Positions 35,779 to 45,890 are shown, numbered from the stretch's first letter. The stretch: DNA of 64,000 bases from CAINVV01 sp963663675 (GCA_963663675.1 OY760498.1:3782001-3846000); one strand, 5' to 3'. The notes: generated by a model from the letters alone, not told the origin. Translations and numbers: made by a program.

Positions 35779-36729
35779 ATGATAAAATCAAAAAAAAGTC
35801 GAACCCGTGCGAGGTTAACTAAATGTGTAAAGGCTGCTTTGCCCCAGGGAACAAAAACGGCTTTCTGGCTGTTAAAAATTACAATTCCCGTTTCTTTCGC
35901 AGTTTTCTTGTTTGATTATTCGGGATGGATGAACATTGTCGCCGGTTGGACCTCTCCGTTGTTCAGGCTGATCGGTCTGTCGGGAGAAGCATCAATAGTG
36001 CTGATTACCAGTATAATTACCAATATCTATTCATCAATAGCGGTGATGACCACCTTGGGAACAGGCTACCGTGAAGGAACTATCCTTGCTGTCATGTGTC
36101 TGATTTCACATGCCTTGATTGTGGAAACAGCCATTCAGAAAAAGACCGGATCAATGCCCTGGCGCATGGTTTTTACAAGATTATCGGCAAGTCTGTTGGC
36201 CGCATTTCTGCTTAATACTTTCCTCCCTGGGAAAATGGATGAAAATCACGAAATACTTATCAAACAGACGGTTGAGTTTGTTCCTGCACTCAAAGGATGG
36301 CTCCGTGCGATATCCATTACAACATTGAAGATAATTGTGCTGGTCAATTTATTGCTCATTTTGCAGAAGATTCTCAGTGAGTTCGGACTGATAAAATGGA
36401 TATTGAAACCCTTTATTCCCCTACTCAAAATTATGGGGCTCCCTCCCGGTACCGGATTTCTCTGGATGGTAGCTTATACCCTTGGCCTCTCTTATGGTGG
36501 AGCCATCATGATCAGTCAATCTGAGGAAGGACATCTGACAAATGAGGAAGCGGATTTATTGAATCACCATATTGCTGTCTCTCACTCAATTCTGGAAGAC
36601 ACACTATTGTTTGCTGCAATGGGATACAATCTTGCTATTCTCCTTTTCCCCAGAATTCTGCTTTCGGTTCTCTATGTCTGGCTAAGACGGCTGGAAACAA
36701 ACATCCGGGGAAATACCAGCCCAATATAG
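35779..36729 (+). CDS. Nucleoside-recognition/Gate-domain membrane protein
   Basis: A 316-residue integral membrane protein with about eight hydrophobic helices in two similar halves: LLKITIPVSFAVFLFDYSGW, IVLITSIITNIYSSIAVM and LISHALIVETAIQKKTG in the first, then GTGFLWMVAYTLGLSYGGAI and NHHIAVSHSILEDTLLFAAM in the second. This matches the Gate domain (PF07670, also in SpmA/SpmB and nucleoside transporters). The function of stand-alone members is unsettled; transport of a small solute is likely. It starts 6 bases after the preceding small gene. Confidence 0.85.
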   Translation: MIKSKKSRTRARLTKCVKAALPQGTKTAFWLLKITIPVSFAVFLFDYSGWMNIVAGWTSPLFRLIGLSGEASIVLITSIITNIYSSIAVMTTLGTGYREGTILAVMCLISHALIVETAIQKKTGSMPWRMVFTRLSASLLAAFLLNTFLPGKMDENHEILIKQTVEFVPALKGWLRAISITTLKIIVLVNLLLILQKILSEFGLIKWILKPFIPLLKIMGLPPGTGFLWMVAYTLGLSYGGAIMISQSEEGHLTNEEADLLNHHIAVSHSILEDTLLFAAMGYNLAILLFPRILLSVLYVWLRRLETNIRGNTSPI

Positions 36730-36852
36730 CTATAGTAAGTATAGCAGGCGAACTGTTTCAGCCGTAAAATTTAGCTCTGATTTGATCCATGAAATTCAAA
36801 AAAATTGCAATTTAGATAACTGGAAAGAAACTGTATCCAAACATTCAAGACT

Positions 36853-38466
36853 ATGCTTCCACGCACATTTTTATTGCAGATTGTTCTTTTGTTTTGCCTG
36901 TTTGCAGCAAAGGCACAGAAGGGAATTGATCAGAAGACTGTCGATGCTGCTCTTAAAAACGGGAAACAAGCAAGTGAAGGTTTTATCCGTAGCCTCCGTT
37001 TTGTAAATGGCTGGCTGGCACACACAGACTCTGCCTCGGGACTAATACCATCCAACTTCGACAAAGGCAAAGATATCTGGGAACCACACAACTCAGCGGC
37101 TGATAATTGGGCATTTATGGTATTGACATCGTATATTCTTGATAAGGAAATGTACAACGGCCAAATGCTGGATATGCTCAACACGGAGCGAAAATTAACA
37201 TCCCGGGTTAAATCACTTCCGGATACTTACTCTTTCACGAAGAAAGGCTTCAAAACCGATATACCGGATATGAACTGGGTGATTTTCGGTACTGCAGAAT
37301 ATATGAAGGATGGCATCATTCCATTATGCGAATACATTGGCAAGTCCCCTTGGCGCGAAAGGATGATGGAAATGCTCAAAGATCTGCCGGAATATTACAC
37401 AGTTTTCAAAAATATTGATCAGCTTGGCGGTTACAAAGTGGCATCAGAGGAAGTGAACGGGGATATGTTGCAGACACTGGTTCGCACCTATTGGATGACC
37501 GGTAAACCGGAATTTCTTAATTGGGCCATGCTGATCGGCGATTATTACATGCTTGGCGGACGTGATCTCAGTGCCCTGAAATATCTCCGGTTACGTGATC
37601 ATGGTTGTGAAATATTAGGTGGGCTAAGCGAACTGTATGTAACCCTCAGTTTCGTTAATCCGGCAAAAAAGAAACTTTACCAGGAACCCCTTCATCACCT
37701 GCTCGACCGTATCCTGGAAATCGGACGCAATCCGGATGGTCTGTTTTACAATGCCGTAAACGCTGAAACGGGAGAGGTAGCAGATAAAGCAATTTCAGAT
37801 AACTGGGGATATGTTTTTGATTCATTTTACTCTGTTTTCCTCATCGATCATACAGAAAAATACCGTCAGGCCTTTTTATCAATGCTCAAAAACCTCAACG
37901 AAAAATACCGCAGCTTCCCCTGGGAAGGGAAAAGTCATGACGGTTATGCAGATGCCCTGGAAGGCGGAATAAATCTCTATAACCGTGAACCGGTTGCCGA
38001 TCTGAAAAATTGGATTGAGAGCGAAATGCAGGTAATGTTCAGGATGCAAAAAGCGGATGGCATTATCGAAGGGTGGCATGGTGACGGCAACTTTGCAAGA
38101 ACAGCCATCATGTTCAGTCTGTGGAAAACCTGCGGGGCAACGGTTACTCCCTGGCGTGCCGATCTGGTGCTTGGTGCTGAAACGAACAGCATCGAAACCT
38201 GTTTTGTATTGACCACGGGAAAAGAATGGAATGGGAAACTGGTGTTCGATTCACCGAGACACAAGACAAATCTTGGTTTACCAATTGACTATCCTCGAAT
38301 CAACCAGTTTCCGGAGTGGTTTACGGCCCGTCCTGGAAAGAAATACTTCATCACTTCCTCAGGAAAAAATATCACCGGGAAATATGACGGGGAAAATTTG
38401 CTCCAGGGAATCCCCGTTAATTTGAACGCAGGCGAAAGCTTGATTGTCTCAGTAAAAGAACTTTAA
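36853..38466 (+). CDS. Secreted helical (alpha/alpha-barrel-like) protein of unknown family
   Basis: A 537-residue exported protein. Signal peptide 1-21 (FLLQIVLLFCLFAAKA). The body (about 30-440) is helix-rich with regularly spaced Trp and Tyr and repeats of the kind seen in six-hairpin glycosidases: HNSAADNWAFMVLTSYIL, NWGYVFDSFYSVFLIDHTEK, SHDGYADALEGGINLYNRE and IIEGWHGDGNFARTAIMFSL. The last 90 residues are a beta-sandwich (KLVFDSPRHKTNLGLP). Asp and Glu residues in DNWGYVFD and DGYADALEGG are candidate active-site residues. Its place in a glycan-degradation run supports a glycosidase or lyase role, but I cannot assign a family. Confidence 0.75.
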   Translation: MLPRTFLLQIVLLFCLFAAKAQKGIDQKTVDAALKNGKQASEGFIRSLRFVNGWLAHTDSASGLIPSNFDKGKDIWEPHNSAADNWAFMVLTSYILDKEMYNGQMLDMLNTERKLTSRVKSLPDTYSFTKKGFKTDIPDMNWVIFGTAEYMKDGIIPLCEYIGKSPWRERMMEMLKDLPEYYTVFKNIDQLGGYKVASEEVNGDMLQTLVRTYWMTGKPEFLNWAMLIGDYYMLGGRDLSALKYLRLRDHGCEILGGLSELYVTLSFVNPAKKKLYQEPLHHLLDRILEIGRNPDGLFYNAVNAETGEVADKAISDNWGYVFDSFYSVFLIDHTEKYRQAFLSMLKNLNEKYRSFPWEGKSHDGYADALEGGINLYNREPVADLKNWIESEMQVMFRMQKADGIIEGWHGDGNFARTAIMFSLWKTCGATVTPWRADLVLGAETNSIETCFVLTTGKEWNGKLVFDSPRHKTNLGLPIDYPRINQFPEWFTARPGKKYFITSSGKNITGKYDGENLLQGIPVNLNAGESLIVSVKEL

Positions 38467-38525
38467 TCTCGGTCCTGAATTTTTTTCATTTTAATTGCAA
38501 TTCATTACTTTTAAGAAAAAAAGAT

Positions 38526-39194
38526 ATGACAATCCAATCTTCTTCCGGTTATAAAACTTCAATTTTTTTGGAAAAACATTCGGCGCTGATTCGTATTTGG
38601 CACTGGCTGACCTTTCTGTTTGTTATATCACTGATAATTACTGTTTTATTCGCATCGACAGTTCTAAATCCAAGGGAAAATGTTTCAGTTGTTCAAAATG
38701 TTCTGAAATCTAAAGGAATCACTGCTGATAACAACCAGACTTTCGCTGTGACACACCTATATGACGATAAAATGTGGAACCTGCACAAACTGCTTGGTTA
38801 TGGACTGGCATTTCTATTTCTGAGCAGGGTGGTCATCGAATTTATGCAGTCAGACGAGGAAAAGAATCCGGCCAGAATTAAAAAGGCACTTTTTGCTTTC
38901 CTGCAGTCAAAGAAGCCGGAGGAAAAAAAGGACCTCAGACACTACCTGATCGTTAAATACAGTTATATGCTGTTCTATGGAATTTTGCTTGTGATGGTTA
39001 TCACCGGACTTACAATTGCTTTTGGAGGAGATTTTGGCTTGTCCGGACCTACCAGGCACAATATCAAGGAAATTCATGGATTTGTCCAGTATTTCATATA
39101 CGCATTCGTCATTTTTCATTTGGCAGGAATCATATTGGCCGACCTGGGTAAGGCTAAGGGCATCGTTTCAAGCATGATAAACGGAGGTAAATGA
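38526..39194 (+). CDS. Cytochrome b561-like membrane protein
   Basis: A 222-residue membrane protein with four transmembrane helices and paired histidines suited to bind two haems: HSALIRIWHWLTFLFV, LHKLLGYGLAFLFLS, YSYMLFYGILLVMVITGLTI and IHGFVQYFIYAFVIFHLAG. This fits the bacterial cytochrome b561/Ni-Fe-hydrogenase b-type (PF01292) group, which passes electrons between quinol and a periplasmic partner. No partner reductase is adjacent. It may serve an exported oxidoreductase such as the Tat-exported FAD enzyme at 15858; that link is only a guess. Confidence 0.87.
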   Translation: MTIQSSSGYKTSIFLEKHSALIRIWHWLTFLFVISLIITVLFASTVLNPRENVSVVQNVLKSKGITADNNQTFAVTHLYDDKMWNLHKLLGYGLAFLFLSRVVIEFMQSDEEKNPARIKKALFAFLQSKKPEEKKDLRHYLIVKYSYMLFYGILLVMVITGLTIAFGGDFGLSGPTRHNIKEIHGFVQYFIYAFVIFHLAGIILADLGKAKGIVSSMINGGK

Positions 39195-39289
39195 TCTGTT
39201 AAATGCTTGCCATTGCAGAATGCCCGGTAAATTTCCTGTGACCCTGTTGAAGAATAGCGCAGGAAGCTGTGCTCAGAACCTTGTTTATT

Positions 39290-42200
39290 ATGAAAAAAAT
39301 AATTCTCAGCACACTACTCGCATTTTTACTTTTTCCTTCATTCCTATTTTCCCAACAGAAAAAATTTCTGGAGAACATTTACAGTTATATCGAGGATCCG
39401 GGAATGTTCGCTTTGAACCAGGAACCTGGACATGTTCCTTTGGTGCCGTATGCTGATCTTGCAGAAGCACTGGAAAATAACAGGGAAAAATCCTGGGGAT
39501 ACCAGTCGCTGAACGGCACGTGGAAATTTCTTTGGCTAGAGAATCCAGATTTGGTTCCATCCGATTTTTACCTTGAGAAATACTGGGATCAGGACTGGAA
39601 TAGCATCAAAGTTCCTGGAAACTGGGAAATGCAGGGATTTGGAGATCCAATGTTCAGGAATGTTTCTCAGCCGTTCAGATCGAATCCTCCCAAAATTCCT
39701 CATGACTACAATCCTACAGGATGTTATCGGCGCGTTTTTACCGTACCTGAAAGCTGGAAGGACAGGCAGGTATTTTTGCGGATGGAGGCTGTAACTTCCG
39801 CATCATTTGTCTGGATCAATGGCAGGGAAGTCGGATTTAATGAAGGGGCCAACGAACCGGCAGAATACAACATAAGCAAATATCTGAAGAAAGGGACCAA
39901 TACCCTGGCAGTGTGTGTCACCAAATATTCAGCCGGCACATATCTTGAGGATCAGGATTTCTGGCGATTATCAGGCATTTTCCGTGATGTTTCACTATTG
40001 GCAGTCCCCAAAGTGCACATCCGTGACTATTTTGTTACCACAGACCTTGAACAGGATTACAGGGATGCTACGTTAAATATCGAAGCTGAAATAAAGAATT
40101 ACACAACGGTTACGGCAAATGGATATTCCATCAAAGCCAGATTGTTCGATGCAGAGAAGAAACAGGTTGGTCCTGCACTTATATCCGGAAATTTAATGGT
40201 ATCCGGAAATGGAAACGATCATGTAAAATTGATTTCAAAAATTGAAAATCCCGGAAAATGGTCTGCTGAAAATCCGGAATTATACTCCCTTTCGCTTGAA
40301 CTAATTGATCCAAATGGTAAGACATCTGAAATTCTCAGCACCAAAATCGGATTTAGAAAAGTGGAGGTTAAACACCAGGTTTTGATGGTCAACGGGGTAC
40401 CAGTCAAACTAAATGGGACAAACTCCCATATGCAGCATCCGGACCTGGGGCATACGATGGATATAGAGACCATGCGCAAAGACCTGATACTAATGAAGCA
40501 ATTTAATGTCAATTGCGTCAGAACAAGCCATTATCCGCCTAATATAGAATACCTTAACCTGGCAGACGAGCTGGGAATGTATATCGTGGATGAAACAGGG
40601 GACGAGTCCCATGCCACAGAATTTGTATCCACACTTCCTGAATGGAAAAATGCTTATATCGACCGGGTACGGGGGATGGTCCTCCGCGACAGAAATCATC
40701 CTTGCATTATTTTCTGGAGCGCGGGCAATGAAAGCGGCTTTGGAAATAATATATGTGAGGTAATTAAGGAAGGGAAATCACTTGACCCGACTCATTTATT
40801 CATGTATGGCGGCAATACCGATGATGTGGCATGGAAAAATGAAGTCCTTTGCGAGGATATTATTGGTCCAAGATATGCTACACCTTACGAATTGCGTACA
40901 AGGATTGCAGAAGTCCCCGAAAGCCAGGATCCCCGGCCTTCATTTATGGATGAATATATTTCTGTGGAAGGCAATGGAGGAGGCGGTTTTGACGAATATT
41001 GGGATGTAATTTACAAATATCCCCGAATTTCCGGAGGCGCTATCTGGGATTGGGTGAGTCCCGGGATCAGGGAAAAAATACAGCTTCTTACTGATGAATC
41101 AAAGAATCACATCTCCGTTGCAATAAAAGGACGCGGAAAACTGACTGAAGGAAAATTTGGCAAAGCCGTAGAATTAAGTGGTCACGACCAGTGGATTGAT
41201 GTTTATCGGGACCCTACCCTGGATATTACAGGTCACCATCTGACATTATCACTGTGGATTTTCCCGCGCAAATGGAATGGTAACGGACAAATGATAACAA
41301 AGGGAAGCTACCAGTTTGGATTGAACCAATTTCACAAAGACTCCCTCGAATTTTTTGTTTCTGATACAAAAAAGAGAATTCTGAAAATCCATCTCCCTGC
41401 GAATTGGGAGAATAACTGGCACCACGTTGCCGGGATCTGCGATGGATCAGAAATGGCTGTATATATCGATGGGGAAAAATCAGAAAGTATTCCCTTTTCA
41501 GGATTTATTACCAACAAGCCATTCCCTGTCAATATCGGACGATTTTCAGATATGGATGGACAGGAATACCCTGATAATCTGAGCAATGCACTATTCGACC
41601 GTATCTCGGTTTACAACAAGGATGTACCTGTCGGACAACTGATGAATCCGTCAGTTCAAACGAAGCAAGATGCTTTGTTGTGGCTCGAATGCGATGAAGT
41701 CAGAGAAAATGGTGAATATTACAGTCTGGGGATTGGAGGCCGCTCCTATGGTCTGATCTGGCCCGACCGGACTCCTCAGCCTGAACTGTACCAGGTTAAA
41801 AAGTCAGCACAACCGGTACATGTCGAATTGAAAGATCCTGTTAATGGCCTGGTGGAAATAACAAATCGTTTTGCATTTACTAACCTCAGTAATTTAAAGA
41901 CAACCTGGGAATTACAAGCAGATGGGAATACAATCCAAAAAGGAGATTTAAACATTGCAGCAGCACCATCCGAAAAAATTTCAATAAAAATCCCCTGGCA
42001 AAAACCGGTAATTGTGCCCGGAGTCATTTATCGTTTGATTGTAAGCACTCAACTGAAAAGTAACAAATCATTTGCACCGGAAGGTTTTGAAGTTGCCTGG
42101 GATCAGCTTGAATTACCCTGGTTCGAAGCAGTAAAAACAGAAGAAAACAAGTCCATTCCTGATCTTAAGGTGGCGGATTCAGGAGAAAAACTCTCCATCC

Positions 42201-43084
42201 TGGGAAAAAATTTCGAATATGAATTCAGCAAAAAGACCGGGCAGCTTACTGCGATGAAATACCTCGGAAAAAATCTCATCCGGGAAGGTGCGAAACTAAA
42301 TGTCTGGCGTGCGCCACTTGCCAATGATCTCGACAACTGGTCCAATTCTACATCCAGCCTGCCACAGAAAAAACCTGGGATGGGCAACTTTCCGGCAGGT
42401 GCCTGGTATTCATATGGCCTTGATAATCTAAGATTTACATTGGATGGGTTTTCTGTAATCAGCCGGATGAGTAATAGGATTATCATTGATATTTTGGATC
42501 ATGCTGAGGGAGCAGATTACAGGACCGCCTTTGACAATCATTATTTATATACCATCGATGGAAATGGAGAAATATCAATCAGTCACACAATTACACCCCA
42601 GGGTCTGATGCCTGCCTGGTTACCAAAGATTGGTACTCAATGGATAATAGACAAACAATTAAATAATATAACCTGGTATGGCAGAGGCCCGTTTGAGAAT
42701 TACCCTGACCGGAAAACCGGAGCCCGGATTGGTGTTTATAACAAGAATGTTCAGGATATGAAGGAACCATACCTGGTTTCCCAGGATTATGGTTGCCGTA
42801 CAGACAACAGATGGGTCAGGCTCGAATCGGAAGACGGAACCGGAATTCAGTTTTCAGGAAATGAACTTTTTAATTTCAGCGCCCAGGTATATAGTACAGA
42901 TAATTTGTCAAGAGCCCGTTATCCTTATCAACTCACTCAAATGGATGGTTATGCGTTTAACTTTGATTACGCAACCAGCGGGCTAGGTTGTACTTCAATA
43001 TCAGTTCTGAATAAATACAGGGTCATGCCACAGGAATATCATTTTACAATGAATCTGAAACCTTTCAAAGAAGCGAAAAAATAG
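39290..43084 (+). CDS. GH2 LacZ-type beta-galactosidase with inserted LamG domain
   Basis: A 1264-residue secreted GH2 enzyme; the ATG at 39290 opens the signal peptide (MKKIILSTLLAFLLFPSFLF). The order is jelly roll (30-235), Ig domain (240-345), TIM barrel (350-600) with acid/base Glu481 (WSAGNESGFG) and nucleophile Glu555 (FMDEYISVEG), then a LamG/concanavalin-like domain (about 605-790, FPRKWNGNGQMITKGSYQFG and NWHHVAGICDGSEMAVYIDG). The barrel then resumes (SLGIGGRSYGLIWPDRTPQP), followed by a beta-sandwich (830-925) and the Bgal_small domain (960-1260). The insertion follows GGAIWDWVSPGI, at barrel strand 8. Acts on beta-galactosides; LamG probably binds the polymer. Confidence 0.93.
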   Translation: MKKIILSTLLAFLLFPSFLFSQQKKFLENIYSYIEDPGMFALNQEPGHVPLVPYADLAEALENNREKSWGYQSLNGTWKFLWLENPDLVPSDFYLEKYWDQDWNSIKVPGNWEMQGFGDPMFRNVSQPFRSNPPKIPHDYNPTGCYRRVFTVPESWKDRQVFLRMEAVTSASFVWINGREVGFNEGANEPAEYNISKYLKKGTNTLAVCVTKYSAGTYLEDQDFWRLSGIFRDVSLLAVPKVHIRDYFVTTDLEQDYRDATLNIEAEIKNYTTVTANGYSIKARLFDAEKKQVGPALISGNLMVSGNGNDHVKLISKIENPGKWSAENPELYSLSLELIDPNGKTSEILSTKIGFRKVEVKHQVLMVNGVPVKLNGTNSHMQHPDLGHTMDIETMRKDLILMKQFNVNCVRTSHYPPNIEYLNLADELGMYIVDETGDESHATEFVSTLPEWKNAYIDRVRGMVLRDRNHPCIIFWSAGNESGFGNNICEVIKEGKSLDPTHLFMYGGNTDDVAWKNEVLCEDIIGPRYATPYELRTRIAEVPESQDPRPSFMDEYISVEGNGGGGFDEYWDVIYKYPRISGGAIWDWVSPGIREKIQLLTDESKNHISVAIKGRGKLTEGKFGKAVELSGHDQWIDVYRDPTLDITGHHLTLSLWIFPRKWNGNGQMITKGSYQFGLNQFHKDSLEFFVSDTKKRILKIHLPANWENNWHHVAGICDGSEMAVYIDGEKSESIPFSGFITNKPFPVNIGRFSDMDGQEYPDNLSNALFDRISVYNKDVPVGQLMNPSVQTKQDALLWLECDEVRENGEYYSLGIGGRSYGLIWPDRTPQPELYQVKKSAQPVHVELKDPVNGLVEITNRFAFTNLSNLKTTWELQADGNTIQKGDLNIAAAPSEKISIKIPWQKPVIVPGVIYRLIVSTQLKSNKSFAPEGFEVAWDQLELPWFEAVKTEENKSIPDLKVADSGEKLSILGKNFEYEFSKKTGQLTAMKYLGKNLIREGAKLNVWRAPLANDLDNWSNSTSSLPQKKPGMGNFPAGAWYSYGLDNLRFTLDGFSVISRMSNRIIIDILDHAEGADYRTAFDNHYLYTIDGNGEISISHTITPQGLMPAWLPKIGTQWIIDKQLNNITWYGRGPFENYPDRKTGARIGVYNKNVQDMKEPYLVSQDYGCRTDNRWVRLESEDGTGIQFSGNELFNFSAQVYSTDNLSRARYPYQLTQMDGYAFNFDYATSGLGCTSISVLNKYRVMPQEYHFTMNLKPFKEAKK

Positions 43085-43116
43085 GAAAGCTCTCCAGCTG
43101 AAAATCATCCATTGAA

Positions 43117-45699
43117 TCATTGCAACTCGTTCACATAGAAGTACCTGATCCTGCAGGAAGTTCCCTTGCTTTGGCTGTTTTTTTCAGGCAAAAGCCTGAT
43201 TTTCAGCTGGTGTTTCCCCTCTATTAAACCATATCCCAGGGTGTAAAACCAAGGCAGGTGCAGCTGCGCACTCCAGGGAGTAAAGAGGTCCTGTTTGCGC
43301 CAGACCCCCTTATCAATGCGATATTCAATGATTCCGGCATCTGAACCTGCCGCAACGGCAATACCAACCGCATCACCTTCAAAAGCAAAATTCAGGATAC
43401 CTGCAGGATGGTCTGCTACCATCATCGGCACATTGGTGAAATCCGGTCGGGTACCGGTGTTATCTGATGGCTTCCAGTCGTTTTCAATTTTCCAGCCTTT
43501 GGCCGTTCTGATCTGAACAGCAGGAACTAGTTTGCCATGATTGTAACAACCCACAAACATCTTTTCGGGTAGCAGGTATGAGGTTGGTTTTACATTCGTA
43601 TTCGGCAAATTTCTCCAGCAAATATCCAGAAATGACTTCATTGACTGATAATAAATATGCTGGCCAAAAGGAGAAGGATGCAGGTCTTTAAAATCTCTCT
43701 CCCAGCTAAATTCACCGTTGTCTATCCGCTCCGTCACTTCCTTTGCAAGATTGATGGTTGAAAGGCCATACCACGACGCAACCTTTTCATGATTTTGAAT
43801 CTCCAGTGGCACATTCCCATTCCTGTAATCCTTCATTTTATCGGGATCGACAAAATACATAATTACAATGTCCATGGCAGGATTAGATTCCAGGGCATGC
43901 CGGACAATTCCTTCCATACCCAAAACCTGGGTGTCGGCAGAATATCCATTGGTCCTGTCGTTTACAGCTGCTTCTTCGAATAATAAGTCGACCCTGCCTT
44001 TGGCGAGCACATCCCTTTCGAACCTGAAAGCTCCGGGAGTACTTCCCATGGAGGGAATCCCTGCTGCTACAAAGTCGAACCGTGTTTCAGGAAACCTCTT
44101 TTTCAAATAGTTACAGATACTGTCACGCCAGCCGGAATTGTATGTGATTGAACCTCCCAGAAATGCGACTCTTCCAAATTTTTCCCTTTCAAAAATGATC
44201 CCGGAATTTTGCAGTTTATTCCTGATTGTCTGATATTTATGGCTTTCAAGCGGGATAATTGTCTCTGAATAGCTGTTTCGGATAAAATCAGCACCGGCCT
44301 TTAAATTTTCTATCGGGAAATGGTGTCCCTGCATTGTATGGTTCCCAGAGGTATTGGTGTATACTGTTGCCGGGCCTCCGAGGCGAATGTACCTGCTAAT
44401 GAGCAGATAAGTATTTTCCTCAGAAGGAACAATACTGTCCTTTAAACCGATGGAATGGAAGACCGGAACCTTTGCGGCAGCAAGTTTTTCCAGGTTGTCA
44501 ATTGGATTGTCAGTATAATTTATTGCTTCCTTTTCGCTTTTAAAACCATAGGCTCTCATTAACTGTTTCCATGATTCCGGATCTCCTTTAGCTGTTCTTT
44601 TTCCGCCTGGCCAGCTTTTGAAATCGCAAACAGGGGCTTCTGCATAGATACAACTCACTCTTTCAGGATATTTTTTTGCAAAATTGTACACGTATAACCC
44701 GCCCCGGCTCACACCTTCAAGTGAAGCCTTGTTGCTTAACCCGTACTGGGTTGTCAGATATTTGTAAAAAGAACTCCATATCTCAACGCAGTCCGGAGAA
44801 CCAAAAAGATAATCGGTATTGATGTAAACCACGTGAAACCCTTTTTTCACAAGCAAACTGTCCATCTGGTAATGCCATTCAGGGAAGCGGGCACGCCAGA
44901 TCCATGGTTTGCCCGGAGCTGGTTTGTCAGGCACGATGATGTGGCATTCCCGCCTGTCATATTGAAAGTCATAACGGGTAAATCCATGCCATTCAGATTT
45001 TATACCAGGATATAGTGCCTGTATAAAATCAGGGTCCTTGCCCGTAAGCTGTTTACAGATCACTTTCGCAATTATCCCGGCGCCGTCCGCATTTGGGTGT
45101 ATCTGGTCCGGGAACAGGCTGGCTAAACCCGAAAGAGCAGTGTAAAGATCAATTACCTGGAGTTTCTCTTCACTGGCAAGCCGGTCCACTGCCGGAATAA
45201 CTCCATGAACTATGATTGAATCATTAATCCCCCAGCGTGTGGCATAGGCCGGGACCGGTCTGCACAGGTATATTTTTGGATGGGAGGAGAGACTTTTCAA
45301 CTCTTTAACCATGGACCGGTAGTCTTCCACAAATTCACCTGAATATTTCCAGTTCTGAGGTTTGGTATCATTGGTGCCCAACTTGATGATCACCACATCC
45401 GGCAGAAATATCTTTGCCTCCTTGTATGCATCTTCTTTCCTGTAAGGGAAATCTCCCTTATTTAGCATGGTCCTGCCTCCGACACCAAAATTGCGCACAA
45501 CCCACCGGTCACCAAGCATCCTGCCAAGCTGTGACGGGTAAGAATCTCTCGGACGATCCGGAATTCCGGAACCATAAGTGATGCTGTTGCCAATGCATGC
45601 AACTTTTAACGGGGAAGAATAGCCGGATGGATCAATGTACTGGGCATAACCGGTTAAACACAGCAATATGAAACCCAGGGAAAAGGAAATGATTTTCAT
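43117..45699 (-). CDS. Three-module exported hydrolase: SGNH + alpha/beta esterase + SGNH
   Basis: An 860-residue exported protein; the ATG at 45699 opens the signal peptide, an upstream TTG being less likely. Module 1 (30-222) is an SGNH esterase: GNSITYGSG with Ser39, LGTNDTKP, and Asp198/His201 in DQIHPN. Module 2 (about 235-480) is an alpha/beta hydrolase with nucleophile Ser331 in GVSRGG, an Asp in GLKDSIVPSEE and His in GNHTMQGHH. Module 3 (505-690) is a second SGNH domain: GGSITYNSG with Ser517, EEAAVNDRTNG, and DLHPSPFGQ. A C-terminal beta domain (about 700-860) ends it. It likely removes several acyl groups from one glycan. It converges on the LamG-GH2 gene. Confidence 0.88.
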   Translation of the reverse strand: MKIISFSLGFILLCLTGYAQYIDPSGYSSPLKVACIGNSITYGSGIPDRPRDSYPSQLGRMLGDRWVVRNFGVGGRTMLNKGDFPYRKEDAYKEAKIFLPDVVIIKLGTNDTKPQNWKYSGEFVEDYRSMVKELKSLSSHPKIYLCRPVPAYATRWGINDSIIVHGVIPAVDRLASEEKLQVIDLYTALSGLASLFPDQIHPNADGAGIIAKVICKQLTGKDPDFIQALYPGIKSEWHGFTRYDFQYDRRECHIIVPDKPAPGKPWIWRARFPEWHYQMDSLLVKKGFHVVYINTDYLFGSPDCVEIWSSFYKYLTTQYGLSNKASLEGVSRGGLYVYNFAKKYPERVSCIYAEAPVCDFKSWPGGKRTAKGDPESWKQLMRAYGFKSEKEAINYTDNPIDNLEKLAAAKVPVFHSIGLKDSIVPSEENTYLLISRYIRLGGPATVYTNTSGNHTMQGHHFPIENLKAGADFIRNSYSETIIPLESHKYQTIRNKLQNSGIIFEREKFGRVAFLGGSITYNSGWRDSICNYLKKRFPETRFDFVAAGIPSMGSTPGAFRFERDVLAKGRVDLLFEEAAVNDRTNGYSADTQVLGMEGIVRHALESNPAMDIVIMYFVDPDKMKDYRNGNVPLEIQNHEKVASWYGLSTINLAKEVTERIDNGEFSWERDFKDLHPSPFGQHIYYQSMKSFLDICWRNLPNTNVKPTSYLLPEKMFVGCYNHGKLVPAVQIRTAKGWKIENDWKPSDNTGTRPDFTNVPMMVADHPAGILNFAFEGDAVGIAVAAGSDAGIIEYRIDKGVWRKQDLFTPWSAQLHLPWFYTLGYGLIEGKHQLKIRLLPEKNSQSKGTSCRIRYFYVNELQ

Positions 45700-45890
45700 A
45701 AAGTCAGAGGTTTTGAAACAACAAAATAAATCAATCATTTGATGCGGCAAGAGGTTAATACTAACTTATTTGACGTCAGTAGATAAATTCTATTATCTTT
45801 ATCATTAAACGTTTATTCCTCTTTTGTGTCAAAAGGCTTTCATCTCTCCTAACACCAAAAAAAAATGTTGATCAACTCAAAAGCTAAACC

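Noticed and set aside
36790..36816. Short ATG-started frame MKFKKIAI before the helical exported protein
   Set aside because: Ends after eight codons at TAG; too short to tell a remnant leader from chance.
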